From a bacterium (lineage in GTDB: Bacteria > Myxococcota_A > UBA9160 > SZUA-336): a stretch of DNA of 64,000 bases. Positions 8,409-16,710 of the stretch are shown here, in pieces. The stretch's first letter is position 1; every line of letters begins with the position of its first letter. The stretch covers positions 1 to 64,000 of the forward strand of contig JAAELY010000333.1 of the NCBI GenBank assembly GCA_024226335.1, written 5' to 3'. Position numbers and translations under genes: made by a program. The notes below the pieces were generated by a model, which made no database searches, was not told the origin of the DNA, and worked only from the letters and a program-made list of their open reading frames with translations.

Positions 8409-9711
8409 GGTTCTTCAACCGTAGCGGAGGACCTGCAGCTTCGCTATCGGGCTCGCCTAGTGTGCAGTACTCCAGTCCTGCGTCAGAGCAGCGCTCAGCG
8501 TCGAGAGTTCGATAGGGATCGAGTACGAAACGCCCGCGCAAGCGGCTGGCGATCTGTTTCGGATCAATGTCGGTGAACTCAGGCCAGGGCGTCATGATCG
8601 CGAGCGCATCGGCGCCCTCACATGCGTCCAAAGCGGAGTCCGCCTGTTCAAGATCCAGAGGCATCGCGGCACTCGCGGGTACGGCCGGGTCGAAAACCCG
8701 CGCATTCACCTGCGGAAGCGCCTCGAGTAGCGCCAGGGATGGCGAGTTCTTGGTGGATTTCGTATCGCGCTTGTAGGCCAGGCCCCAGACGGCCAGTTGT
8801 GGGTTCTCGAGACCGACGAGAACGTGCCTGTGCAAACTGCGCAATGCCCAGTCGCGTCGGTGTCGACTGTTTGCGAGCCAGGCGCGCACCACGCCCGTGT
8901 CGGTTCCCGCCTTTTCGCCCAGTGCACAGATCGTGGCGAGATCACGCTCCAGGTTTCCACCGGCGATGCCCAGTCCCGGCTCCAGGTACGAGTGCGGACC
9001 GATCCGCGCGTCGAGTCGCAGCGCGGGTACGATCTCCGACCAGTGCGCGCCGATCTGTTCGCAGATTTCGGCGAGAGTGTTTGCAGTACTGATTGAACTC
9101 ACAAGGCACGCGTTGATCGCGATCTTCGCCAGTTCCGCGCTTTCGTAGCGCATCGGCAGGATCTTGCAGTCGAACGCCCGGAGGAAACTCTCGTACGCGG
9201 CAGGAAGCGGCGCATCCGGATCCGCGCAACCGACGATCAAGCGCTCGGGGTGGAGCGCTCTTTCCATCGCACGTCCGAAGATCAGCGTTTCCACCTGGTA
9301 GTAGAGTGGGGCCTGGCGCTGGCGAGGTCGCGTAAACCCCGGTGTGACCTGACTGAGCACGACCCGCGTGGTCTCCGACGGAGTGTTTGCCTCGACCTCC
9401 GAAAGCAGCGCATCGATGCCGGAGAGGTCACTCCGTCCCTGATCGTCGGTGGGCACGTCGGGTGCGACTACAACGACCTGGCAGATCGCCAGGTCGGCTG
9501 CTTTTGAGGTGAAGCGCAATCGGGTGGCGTTCGAACGCATCAGTTCGGTCAACGAGGGCTCGCGCACAGGGGGGGCGCCGCGTTTCAGGTCGGCGATCGC
9601 GGCCGGATCGGGATCGAAGGCCACGACGTCGAAGCCGAGCTCTGCGGCCGCGACTCCCGAGCACAGGCCCAGGTGCGTCATGCCGGCATAGCCGATCGTC
9701 GGAAGGTTCAC
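8392..9711 (-). CDS. UDP-glucose/GDP-mannose dehydrogenase family protein lacking the catalytic Cys
   Basis: The family oxidises NDP-hexoses to uronates with two NAD+. This 439-residue member has the N-terminal Rossmann loop (GYAGMTHLGL), VPTDDQG near residue 87, HPERLIVG, the catalytic-domain helix ELAKIAINACLVS with Lys196 and Asn200 at the usual spacing, and a C-terminal NDP-sugar domain (GLAYKRDTK). Where the family has GGSCFPKD with the thiohemiacetal Cys, this protein reads GGNLERDL (251-258), so the Cys is absent. It may perform only a two-electron oxidation, or something else. The GTG start at 9711 overlaps the upstream stop (GTGA); an open frame back to 9807 is not needed. Confidence 0.82.
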   Translation of the reverse strand: MNLPTIGYAGMTHLGLCSGVAAAELGFDVVAFDPDPAAIADLKRGAPPVREPSLTELMRSNATRLRFTSKAADLAICQVVVVAPDVPTDDQGRSDLSGIDALLSEVEANTPSETTRVVLSQVTPGFTRPRQRQAPLYYQVETLIFGRAMERALHPERLIVGCADPDAPLPAAYESFLRAFDCKILPMRYESAELAKIAINACLVSSISTANTLAEICEQIGAHWSEIVPALRLDARIGPHSYLEPGLGIAGGNLERDLATICALGEKAGTDTGVVRAWLANSRHRRDWALRSLHRHVLVGLENPQLAVWGLAYKRDTKSTKNSPSLALLEALPQVNARVFDPAVPASAAMPLDLEQADSALDACEGADALAIMTPWPEFTDIDPKQIASRLRGRFVLDPYRTLDAERCSDAGLEYCTLGEPDSEAAGPPLRLKNLDPTR

Positions 9712-10634
9712 GAGGCGTCGGAGTCGAGAGCCGCCTCCGAGAGACGCTGCAGTTCTCGCGCGATCCAGCGGTCGTTCGCGATGTTCCCCGGTCTTCCCGA
9801 ATCGCACAGATCCCGGAAAAATCGGTACTCCAGCTCCCAGGTCGGATCGGCCTGCGTCAGCACGACGGAATGCTCAGGCGGTCGGCCGCTGGGCAGCACG
9901 CGCTCGCGTTCGGTGAAGCGGCTCGGTCCCCATTTGCACAGCGACTCGATGTGCGCACTGCCGTGTTCTCCGTACACGTCGACCGTCATGTGGTTGCGCC
10001 AGGATACCAGCGTTGCTTCGATTTCGATCGCCGGTATTCCCGCAGATGCAGCAGTGAAGTGGTCGAAGGCGCGGTTCTCGAAGCGATGCGCAGCGCGCAA
10101 CTCGAACGAGCGACCCGGCTCGCCCAGCCAGAAGAGCATGGTGTCGAGCAGATGTGATCCCAGATCGGGAATCACGCCAGCGCCTTGATCGCGCCAGCCC
10201 GACGAGCGCACGTCTCGGGCCGTCCCGTTGCCGTAGAACATGCGCACCAGGTACAGATCGCCGAGCTTTCCCGAATCGAGCAGTTCCTTCAAGCGCACGA
10301 AGTGGGGTTCAAAGCGGTGGTTGTAGGCCGTGTAGCACACGGCGTGGGAACGTGCGGACAGAGCCTCGAGTGCTCCGAGTTCCACGTCCGTGCCCAGCAG
10401 GGGCTTTTCGACCAGCACGTGCTTCCCGGCCTCGAGTAGATAGGCGAGGAGTTCCAGTTTCGCGTCATCGGGTACGCAGAGGAGCGCCGCGTCATAGGAA
10501 TCGAGTGGCAGGTCTTTGAGCGAGCGGTGGTCCGCGTCCGACAGCACCGGATCGACCGTCGCCACTACGCTGTCGCCGGCGATTTTCAGTCGCTTGCGGC
10601 CCTGCACGCCCAGGCCGACGACGACGACCCTCAT
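9708..10634 (-). CDS. Gfo/Idh/MocA family NAD(P)-dependent oxidoreductase
   Basis: This 308-residue sugar oxidoreductase has an N-terminal Rossmann fold (VVVVGLGVQGRKRL, residues 3-16), the EKPL motif (HVLVEKPLLGTD) with the family's conserved Lys, and a C-terminal alpha/beta domain containing GVIPDLGSHLLDTM, where the conserved D-x-G-x-H supplies catalytic residues. The ATG at 10634 overlaps the stop of the kinase/cytidylyltransferase gene as ATGA; an upstream extension to 10724 has no support. Proteins of this family often oxidise C3 or C4 of nucleotide sugars or reduce keto-sugars. The close coupling with the Cys-less dehydrogenase suggests that the two act on the same intermediate. Confidence 0.85.
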   Translation of the reverse strand: MRVVVVGLGVQGRKRLKIAGDSVVATVDPVLSDADHRSLKDLPLDSYDAALLCVPDDAKLELLAYLLEAGKHVLVEKPLLGTDVELGALEALSARSHAVCYTAYNHRFEPHFVRLKELLDSGKLGDLYLVRMFYGNGTARDVRSSGWRDQGAGVIPDLGSHLLDTMLFWLGEPGRSFELRAAHRFENRAFDHFTAASAGIPAIEIEATLVSWRNHMTVDVYGEHGSAHIESLCKWGPSRFTERERVLPSGRPPEHSVVLTQADPTWELEYRFFRDLCDSGRPGNIANDRWIARELQRLSEAALDSDAS

Positions 10635-12187
10635 TCTACGGCGTATTCCGCGCGGCGCTGGATCTGGTCGATCTTCTCGAGCAGATCGTTCGGTGTCACG
10701 GGGATGTTTCCGTCGCGCTCGCATTCGATCGCAGCGGCCAGCGAACCCAGTGTCGCGGCGATGACTTCGACCCCGGTGGCCTTGAGCGCAAGCGTCGAGT
10801 ACGCGAGAAGCGCGTCACCGGCACCGACGGCGTCGACCACCGTATCGGCAAAGCTATTGATGACGAAGAACGCTCGCATATCTCCGATTTCGCGCTCTCG
10901 ATAGACCAGAGCGCCTCGGGATCCGAGCTTGAGGATCAGCGTCTTGGTCTTCGAGCGCTGGAAGAGATCGAGCGCGAGCGGTCTCACGACCGAATCCTGA
11001 TCGGCCAGTGCGAAGCGCGCTTCCTTTTCGTTGGGCGTGATCAAATCGAAACCGGGGAAGTCGAGGATGTTCCCCCAGCGACTGGCGACCTGGCTGTCCG
11101 CGACGCGGAACGCCCTTTCCGGGATGGCCTCGATCAGTCGTGGGCAGGTAACGCGATCGAAGATGCCGTGACGGAAATCGCTGAAAACGACTGCATCGCA
11201 CGAGGTGTCGGAGGTGCGTGCGCAGAGCTCCTCGAGAATCTTGTCCGAAATCGTACGGTTGTCGAGCGTGTCGACTTTCAGCAGGCGATAGCCGCCGGCG
11301 ATGAAGGCGTCTTTTACCGTTGTGGGACGCGTCGGATCGACGATCGGGTCACACTTCACTCCCGCTTCCGCAAGGTCGTCGAGTACGAACTCGCGCATCT
11401 CGTCGTCGCCCATCACCGTGGACAAGGTGACCTCTGCTCCTGCGGCGCGCAGGTGCTTTGCCACGACGGCGGCGCCTCCCGCGAAACGATTCTTGCTCTC
11501 GTAGCGCACGCTGAAGGTCGGCGTCTTGGCGTTGCTCCCGATCAGACTGCAGTAGGTCAGGCTATCGACGATCACATCGCCTACAACGTGCGCGCGCACG
11601 CTACGGCAGGCGTCGAGAGCCGAGCGCAGATCGTCGAAAGAGATGTCCTCCGCTTCCATCAGTGTGACCAGGTTCTCGGTCGACAGATTGGGTGGAGAGT
11701 TTTCGATGAACTTGGACGACGAGTAGACGATATCGCCCGGAGTGAAGATGATCTCCCCTCCGTACGATTCCAGCACGTCCATTTCTTCTTGGGTCTTGGG
11801 GTGCACGCCACCGTCGACGTATTCGTACCCCTTCGCGAAGTAGTCGGGCTGTATCGCGCGCAGGTTCTCCAGGGCCGTCGGAGTTCGATCGATGACCACG
11901 AAATCAACCATCTCGAGTGCTGCGAGGTTCATGGCCCGCAGTTCTTCCGGCACATAGGGGCGGAAGTTTGCCTTGGAGATGTGCGAGTCGGAGGTCATGC
12001 TCGCGATCAGCACATCCGCCTTGCTGCGCGCGTAGAGCAGGTGACGGATATGTCCGGGATGCACTACGTCGAAGGTGCCGTGACACATGATCACCTTCTG
12101 CTGCCTGGGTCGGGCCCCGACCTTTTCGATGATCTCGGCCGACGTCTTGATCTTGTGGCGGAACTCGGCTCCGATGTCGAGCTTCAT
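10631..12187 (-). CDS. Bifunctional cytidylyltransferase-PfkB sugar kinase, domain order reversed relative to HldE
   Basis: This 518-residue fusion has an N-terminal nucleotidyltransferase domain (residues about 30-165; CHGTFDVVHPGHIRHL with the HPGH motif at 43-46) and a C-terminal ribokinase-like domain (about 185-515; FAGGAAVVAKHL, then DAVGAGDALLA with the catalytic Asp). HldE/RfaE has kinase first and transferase second, so the order here is inverted. The two activities would phosphorylate C1 of a sugar phosphate and transfer a nucleotide, as in ADP-heptose synthesis. The ATG at 12187 overlaps the upstream epimerase stop (ATGA); a 63-residue upstream extension is rejected. Next to a GmhA-like isomerase it points to an NDP-heptose-like product. 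Confidence 0.86.
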   Translation of the reverse strand: MKLDIGAEFRHKIKTSAEIIEKVGARPRQQKVIMCHGTFDVVHPGHIRHLLYARSKADVLIASMTSDSHISKANFRPYVPEELRAMNLAALEMVDFVVIDRTPTALENLRAIQPDYFAKGYEYVDGGVHPKTQEEMDVLESYGGEIIFTPGDIVYSSSKFIENSPPNLSTENLVTLMEAEDISFDDLRSALDACRSVRAHVVGDVIVDSLTYCSLIGSNAKTPTFSVRYESKNRFAGGAAVVAKHLRAAGAEVTLSTVMGDDEMREFVLDDLAEAGVKCDPIVDPTRPTTVKDAFIAGGYRLLKVDTLDNRTISDKILEELCARTSDTSCDAVVFSDFRHGIFDRVTCPRLIEAIPERAFRVADSQVASRWGNILDFPGFDLITPNEKEARFALADQDSVVRPLALDLFQRSKTKTLILKLGSRGALVYREREIGDMRAFFVINSFADTVVDAVGAGDALLAYSTLALKATGVEVIAATLGSLAAAIECERDGNIPVTPNDLLEKIDQIQRRAEYAVE

Positions 12188-13185
12188 TTCGGGCTCCTCC
12201 GGTCGAGGTTCTCGAACCAGGTCGCGGTTGCCGCCGAGATCGAATCCGGATCCCAAAGCGGTGCGTCTTGCCAATCCTCGATTCGTTCGAGGATCCGTGC
12301 CACACCTTCCTCGAAGCGAACCTCCGGCTTCCAGCCCAGATCCTTCGAGATCTTTGAGATATCGGCGAATGTGCAATCAGGCTCGCCGGGTCGTTTCGGG
12401 ATGTGTACGACGTCACCTCCGAGCAATTCGACGAGGCGATTCACGGATTGCGGGCGGCCCGCGCCTACATTGAAGACCTCGCCCAGTCGCCCGCGCTGCG
12501 CCGCCGCGAGGAAGGCCTGCGCGATGTCCGTCACATAGACGAAGTCCCGAGTCTGGGTGCCGTCGCCGACGACGGTGAGTGGTTTCCCTGCGAGTTTCTG
12601 GCGCAGGAAGACGCCGAACACTGCACCGTATGCCCCCGTCGTTCTCGAGCGGATGCCGTACGCGTTGAAGATGCGGATCGAGTTGACGGGAAGCCCGTAC
12701 ACGCTGTGCCAGTGGAAGACCGCCTGCTCACCCTGATACTTGCTCAGCGCATAGGGGTATTCGGGTGAGATCGGATGTGACTCCGTGGTCGGTACATCCG
12801 CCAGGCCGTAGCACGAAGACGAAGCTGCGTAGACCAGTTTGTCTACGGCGGCCGCTCTGGCGCATTCGAGTACCTGTACAGTGCCCTGTACGTTTACCGA
12901 CATGTAGTCGATGGGGCGCTCGATCGACGGTACGATGTCGCCGATGCCGGCGAAGTGAAATACGTACTTTGCGCCGCGGAAAATCGCGCCTTCGGGCGAC
13001 AAGCTGCGGATGTCGGTTTTCTCCAGACTCAGCCGCGAGTCGTCGCCGTGATGGACCAGGTTGGATTCTCGCCCGCCAACCAGGTTGTCGATGACCCGCA
13101 CCTCGAAGTCATTCGAGAGGAGGAGATCGACCATATGGCTGCCGATGAATCCGGCGCCCCCAGTGACGATGGCGACGTCCCTCAC
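12184..13185 (-). CDS. NAD-dependent epimerase/dehydratase, UDP-glucose 4-epimerase-like extended SDR
   Basis: This extended short-chain dehydrogenase has 333 residues, with the NAD-binding GGAGFIGSH (9-17), SSSCYG near residue 120, and catalytic YALSK (about 145-149). These are intact, so an active 4-epimerase, 4,6-dehydratase or decarboxylase acting on a nucleotide sugar is expected. RIFNAYG and the C-terminal region are typical of GalE/WbpP-like proteins. It sits 3 bp after the other epimerase and overlaps the cytidylyltransferase-kinase by four bases, within one tightly packed operon. The substrate is probably the product of that bifunctional enzyme. Confidence 0.86.
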   Translation of the reverse strand: MRDVAIVTGGAGFIGSHMVDLLLSNDFEVRVIDNLVGGRESNLVHHGDDSRLSLEKTDIRSLSPEGAIFRGAKYVFHFAGIGDIVPSIERPIDYMSVNVQGTVQVLECARAAAVDKLVYAASSSCYGLADVPTTESHPISPEYPYALSKYQGEQAVFHWHSVYGLPVNSIRIFNAYGIRSRTTGAYGAVFGVFLRQKLAGKPLTVVGDGTQTRDFVYVTDIAQAFLAAAQRGRLGEVFNVGAGRPQSVNRLVELLGGDVVHIPKRPGEPDCTFADISKISKDLGWKPEVRFEEGVARILERIEDWQDAPLWDPDSISAATATWFENLDRRSPK

Positions 13186-13188
13186 GAC

Positions 13189-14184
13189 TCAGTTTACCGC
13201 CCGGGCCTGCATCCAGCGGACGTTGTAGTAGGCATCGTCATCCATGCTATTGGGCAGCTTGCCTGCTTTGAAGGCCCTGCACAGATCGCGAACTGCATCT
13301 TCTGCAGATCGTTTCGGTGCAAAATCCAGTACGCGACGCACTTTGTCGGAATTGATGTGATACGAGCGCAAGTCATCGCTGCTCTCTGTCACGATGTCGA
13401 TTGGCCCGCCGTCTGGGATTTCTGCCTCTACGACCTTGCGCACGATTTCTGCGAGATCGGCAATCGAGTGATTCTGGAAGCCGATATTGAAGGTCTCGCC
13501 CTGGATCTTGTCCGCGGGAGCTTCCAGGAACATCTGGTAGGCATCGGCCATATCGTTGATGTGCAGGTTCGGCCGACGCTGCGCTCCGCCGAAGACCGTG
13601 ATCTTCCGTCGGTTGACCGCGTGGTTCGTGAGGATGTTCACCGACAGATCGAGACGCTGGCGAGGGCTGTAGCCGCAGATCGTGGCTGGCCGAATGATCA
13701 CGCCCGTGAAGTCATCCGCCAGGTGCTTCTTGAGTAGCGGCTCGCACATGCCCTTGAACTTGTTGTACAGCGTGAGCGGAACCAGCGGGTGGTCCTCGGT
13801 CACGTCGGGTGCTTCGCTTACGCCGTATACGGAGCTCGTCGAGCAGTACACGAAGCGACGCACTCCGGCCTCTTTCGCGGCGACGACCAGCGGTTCGAAG
13901 CAATCGTAGTTGATCGTCTTGCTCAATCCCTCGTCGAGTTCGAAGCTCGGGTCGTTGGAGATGCACGCCAGGTGCAAAACGGCATCGACTCCTTGCATGG
14001 ACTCGGCCAGCTTCGTCGTATCCCGGATGTCGCCCTCGACGATCTCCAGGCGATCACTCGACGGGAGACCCTCACTTCCGAAGATCAGACGGTCGTAGAC
14101 GACCACCTCGTAACCCGCATCCAGTAGTTGCGGTGTCAGGACGCAACCCACATACCCGGCACCACCTGTCACCAGAACCTTCAC
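13189..14184 (-). CDS. NAD-dependent epimerase/dehydratase (extended SDR)
   Basis: This 331-residue extended SDR has GGAGYVGCVL (7-16), the STSSVYG segment near residue 116, and a Y-x3-K motif in YNKFK (about 140-144). It is the first gene of the minus-strand sugar arm; the region upstream holds only a fossil glycosyltransferase, so the operon promoter probably lies just before 14184. Proteins of this type occur widely in surface-polysaccharide clusters as 4-epimerases, reductases or GDP-heptose-type epimerases; I cannot choose among these. No truncation is seen. Confidence 0.85.
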   Translation of the reverse strand: MKVLVTGGAGYVGCVLTPQLLDAGYEVVVYDRLIFGSEGLPSSDRLEIVEGDIRDTTKLAESMQGVDAVLHLACISNDPSFELDEGLSKTINYDCFEPLVVAAKEAGVRRFVYCSTSSVYGVSEAPDVTEDHPLVPLTLYNKFKGMCEPLLKKHLADDFTGVIIRPATICGYSPRQRLDLSVNILTNHAVNRRKITVFGGAQRRPNLHINDMADAYQMFLEAPADKIQGETFNIGFQNHSIADLAEIVRKVVEAEIPDGGPIDIVTESSDDLRSYHINSDKVRRVLDFAPKRSAEDAVRDLCRAFKAGKLPNSMDDDAYYNVRWMQARAVN

Positions 14185-14294
14185 GACTATGCCTCCCCCG
14201 TCGATACGGCTGGAATAGTGCGCAACCGCCGGGGCGTCGTCAAAGCATCTTCTGTCGCAAAGACTCCTGGCTACGGGTCGAGAAGACGCGAGTG

Positions 14295-15083
14295 TTACCT
14301 GAGGAAGTCGCGACCCATGCGGGCCCCCGAGCGATAGGTGTAGTGCTCGGGCCGCCAGAGATCCTTCAAGCGAACCTGCAACCGCTCGTTCTCTTCATCG
14401 AACTTCGTTGTACCTGCAGCGATATCGAGGACCTCCGCGGTCAGCGCGACGATCTCCTCTTCAGTGTTGTTGATCACGGTCAGTCCGGCGCGAGCGTATT
14501 CCTCAGTCGTTCACAGTTTGCACAGTTCCGAGTTGAGGGTCTCGGGAAAGGACAGAATTTGCCCTCGCGCTCGAACAATTTTGGGACGAACCGATCCCGC
14601 GCCGCAAGCGGCCCGTCGGCCACGGAGATCGCGTTCGCGACCCGTGCTGGATGGCCGATTAGATGGGTCGCCCATGCGTACGGCATTGCCGCCCCGGGTG
14701 GTGACCGCGGGCATCGCAGGCACGTCGCATTTGATCTCGGAATCGCAGAAAGTCTGAGCGAAATTGCCCCAAGAACCCGCTTCGCGGCTGTGGAAACAGA
14801 CGAACCAGGGCTAGTCCCGCAGCGCGGCTTCTCCGCGTGCCTCACAAAGCTCCGATAGCGGAGCGACTGGGCCTCTGTCCTTCCAGCGGCTAAGCACGAG
14901 TGCGGCACCCGCATTCCCGTCTTGCTCGAACACATTGTTGCGCGTCGAATACCCGAGCACGGGATCCTTCGCGATCGCATTTCGGCCCATCACCGAAGTC
15001 GGTGTGTCCGAAGGAGTTTTCGTATCGTACACTCGGCGTACCGTCGCTCGTGTGGACAATGGGAACCATTTGAACTGTCTCAA
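14295..15083 (-). pseudogene. Fossil TIGR04372-family glycosyltransferase
   Basis: No intact frame exists here, but in conceptual translation successive minus-strand pieces align in order with the intact 414-residue protein at 35319-36563: AKDPxLxYxT (about 14972), LSRWKDRGP with LTDWGDRAP, a stop after EAALRD, WFVCFHSREAG with WFVAAHCRESG, RGGNAVRMGD with RGGWCIRLGD, PKLFEREGK with PKLVWSETE, INNTEEEI with VDNTADEI, and RMGRDFLR with RVGRDFLR at the end. At least one in-frame stop, two or more frameshifts and a loss of roughly 40-50 codons in the middle separate them. Homology is clear only below about 14972. It sits between the divergent arms of the sugar island, so a transferase once encoded here has been lost. 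Confidence 0.75.
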
Positions 15084-15103
15084 CCAACGGGGAACGCAAT
15101 TCC

Positions 15104-15994
15104 ATGCTGGAGCATCTGAACGTCGAACCGAAGCTGGCCTCGCGCACGGTCGTGCTGGGGGCGGGCGGCTTCGTGGGCGGCGCCATCACTCGGCGATTGC
15201 GGGCCGCTGGCGCCGAAACCGTCGGGCTCTCCCGTCCAGACCTCGATCTGCAGGCCCCGGGCGCGGGCGAACAACTCGCCGGGTTGCTTCGGGAATCGGA
15301 CGCGCTGGTGTGCGTCGCCGCCATCGCGCCGGTCAAGAATATCGGGATGTTGAAGGACAATCTGACGATCATCGAGACGATCCGTACCGCGATCGCTGCT
15401 CAGCCGGTCTCTCATATCGTCAATATCGGCTCCGATGCGATCTACGCGGATTCAAGGGAACCGCTTGGCGAGAGTTCGAGCGCCTCGCCCGGTAGCCTGC
15501 ACGGCATCATGCATTTGACGCGGGAAGTCATTCTCGCTGAAGCGGCCGGCGAAACGCCCTTCACCACACTCAGGCCCACACTCATCTACGGCATCGATGA
15601 TCCGCACAACGGCTACGGTCCCAATCGGTTCCGCCGTCTGGCCGCCCAGGGAGCCGAGATCGTCCTCTTTGGTGAGGGGGAGGAACAGCGCGATCACGTC
15701 TGGGTTGAGGATGTCGCGGATCTCGCACTACGCATTCTCTCCCATCGCAGCAGAGGGGTGCTCAACGCAGCAACGGGCTCGCTGATTTCGTTCAGAGAGG
15801 CAGCAGAGCGAGTCATTTCTCATTTCGGGCAAACCGTGGCGATCAAGGCAAGCCCGCGCTCGGGCCCGATGCCCCACGACGGCTATCGGCCGTTTGATCC
15901 CACAGCGACTTATGAGGCTTTTCCGGAGTTTCGCTACACACCGCCCGACGCGGGATTTGCGAAAGTGCACGCGCAGTTGGCGGGTGCCGATTGA
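15104..15994 (+). CDS. NAD-dependent epimerase/dehydratase family protein with atypical active site
   Basis: This 296-residue extended-SDR-like protein has the dinucleotide loop GAGGFVGG (19-26) and NIGSDAIY at the usual Ser position, but where Y-x3-K should lie it reads SLHGIMHLTRE, so Tyr and Lys are replaced by His residues. LRPTLIYG and FGEGEEQRDHVWVEDVA match the family's later blocks. The fold is clear; the chemistry is not, and it may be a divergent reductase or a non-catalytic partner. It is the first gene of the plus-strand arm, with a GGGGAA-type ribosome site, and its stop overlaps the methyltransferase start (TGATG). Confidence 0.8.
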   Translation: MLEHLNVEPKLASRTVVLGAGGFVGGAITRRLRAAGAETVGLSRPDLDLQAPGAGEQLAGLLRESDALVCVAAIAPVKNIGMLKDNLTIIETIRTAIAAQPVSHIVNIGSDAIYADSREPLGESSSASPGSLHGIMHLTREVILAEAAGETPFTTLRPTLIYGIDDPHNGYGPNRFRRLAAQGAEIVLFGEGEEQRDHVWVEDVADLALRILSHRSRGVLNAATGSLISFREAAERVISHFGQTVAIKASPRSGPMPHDGYRPFDPTATYEAFPEFRYTPPDAGFAKVHAQLAGAD

Positions 15995-16653
15995 TGGGCA
16001 GTGAAGTCGATCTTCTGCGCTCTTTGCCGAAGACCCAGCGCAATCTCGCGCGTCGCGAGTCTGCCAAGGATCCGGAGGTCGTGCGCATCTCGAAACAGTT
16101 CGGCGAGATGTACTTCGACGGGCCGCGCGAGTACGGCTATGGCGGCTATCGCTACGACGGCCGGTGGGTGCCGGTGGCAAAGGACATGATCGCTCACTTT
16201 GATCTCAAACCCGGACAGCGGGTCCTCGATGTGGGCTGTGCCAAGGGCTTTCTGGTCAAGGACCTGATGGATGCGATGCCGGGGCTGGAGGTCTTCGGGG
16301 TCGATATTTCCGAGTACGCTCTGTCGAATTGCCATCCAGATGTAGTCGGGCGCCTGCAGCTCGGCAGCGTCGAGCATCTGCCTTTCCCGGAGGGTCGTTT
16401 TGATTGTGTTATCTCACTGGATTGCGTACACAATCTGCCCCGTGACAGGGCCAAAACTGCTCTTGGGGAAATTCAGAGGCTGTCGGCGGGACGGGCTTTC
16501 GTGCGCGTCGATAGTTATCACACCGCCGAACAGAAGGCGGTATTCGAAAGCTGGGTTCTGACCGCAGCATTCCACGACTATCCACAGGGATGGCTCGACC
16601 TGTTCGAGGAAGCGGGATATACCGGCGATTACGCTTGGACGATCATATCGTGA
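15994..16653 (+). CDS. SAM-dependent methyltransferase (class I)
   Basis: This 219-residue protein has the SAM-binding motif LDVGCAKGFLVKDL (about residues 77-90), the acidic VFGVDIS motif at the end of strand 2, and FDCVISLDCVHNLP as the post-motif strand 4. The N-terminal 60 residues (tyrosine- and glycine-rich) are extra to the core. The ATG overlaps the previous stop as TGATG, showing translational coupling with the epimerase-like gene. In this cluster it probably methylates a sugar or a nucleotide-sugar intermediate; the target is not visible from the sequence. Confidence 0.85.
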   Translation: MGSEVDLLRSLPKTQRNLARRESAKDPEVVRISKQFGEMYFDGPREYGYGGYRYDGRWVPVAKDMIAHFDLKPGQRVLDVGCAKGFLVKDLMDAMPGLEVFGVDISEYALSNCHPDVVGRLQLGSVEHLPFPEGRFDCVISLDCVHNLPRDRAKTALGEIQRLSAGRAFVRVDSYHTAEQKAVFESWVLTAAFHDYPQGWLDLFEEAGYTGDYAWTIIS

Positions 16654-16710
16654 CGGATCGAGACCGCTGCAGCGGGCTGGTCATCGACGAACTTCGGAGT
16701 ATCTGGCGGC

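Noticed and set aside
11168-12538. A 456-residue plus-strand open frame over the cytidylyltransferase-kinase gene
   Set aside because: Antisense shadow of a well-recognised fusion protein; its translation lacks any domain and composition is unnatural.
14480-14980. A 166-residue minus-strand open frame treated at first as a hypothetical gene
   Set aside because: Its parts align with a glycosyltransferase only when joined with other frames, so it belongs to the fossil gene.
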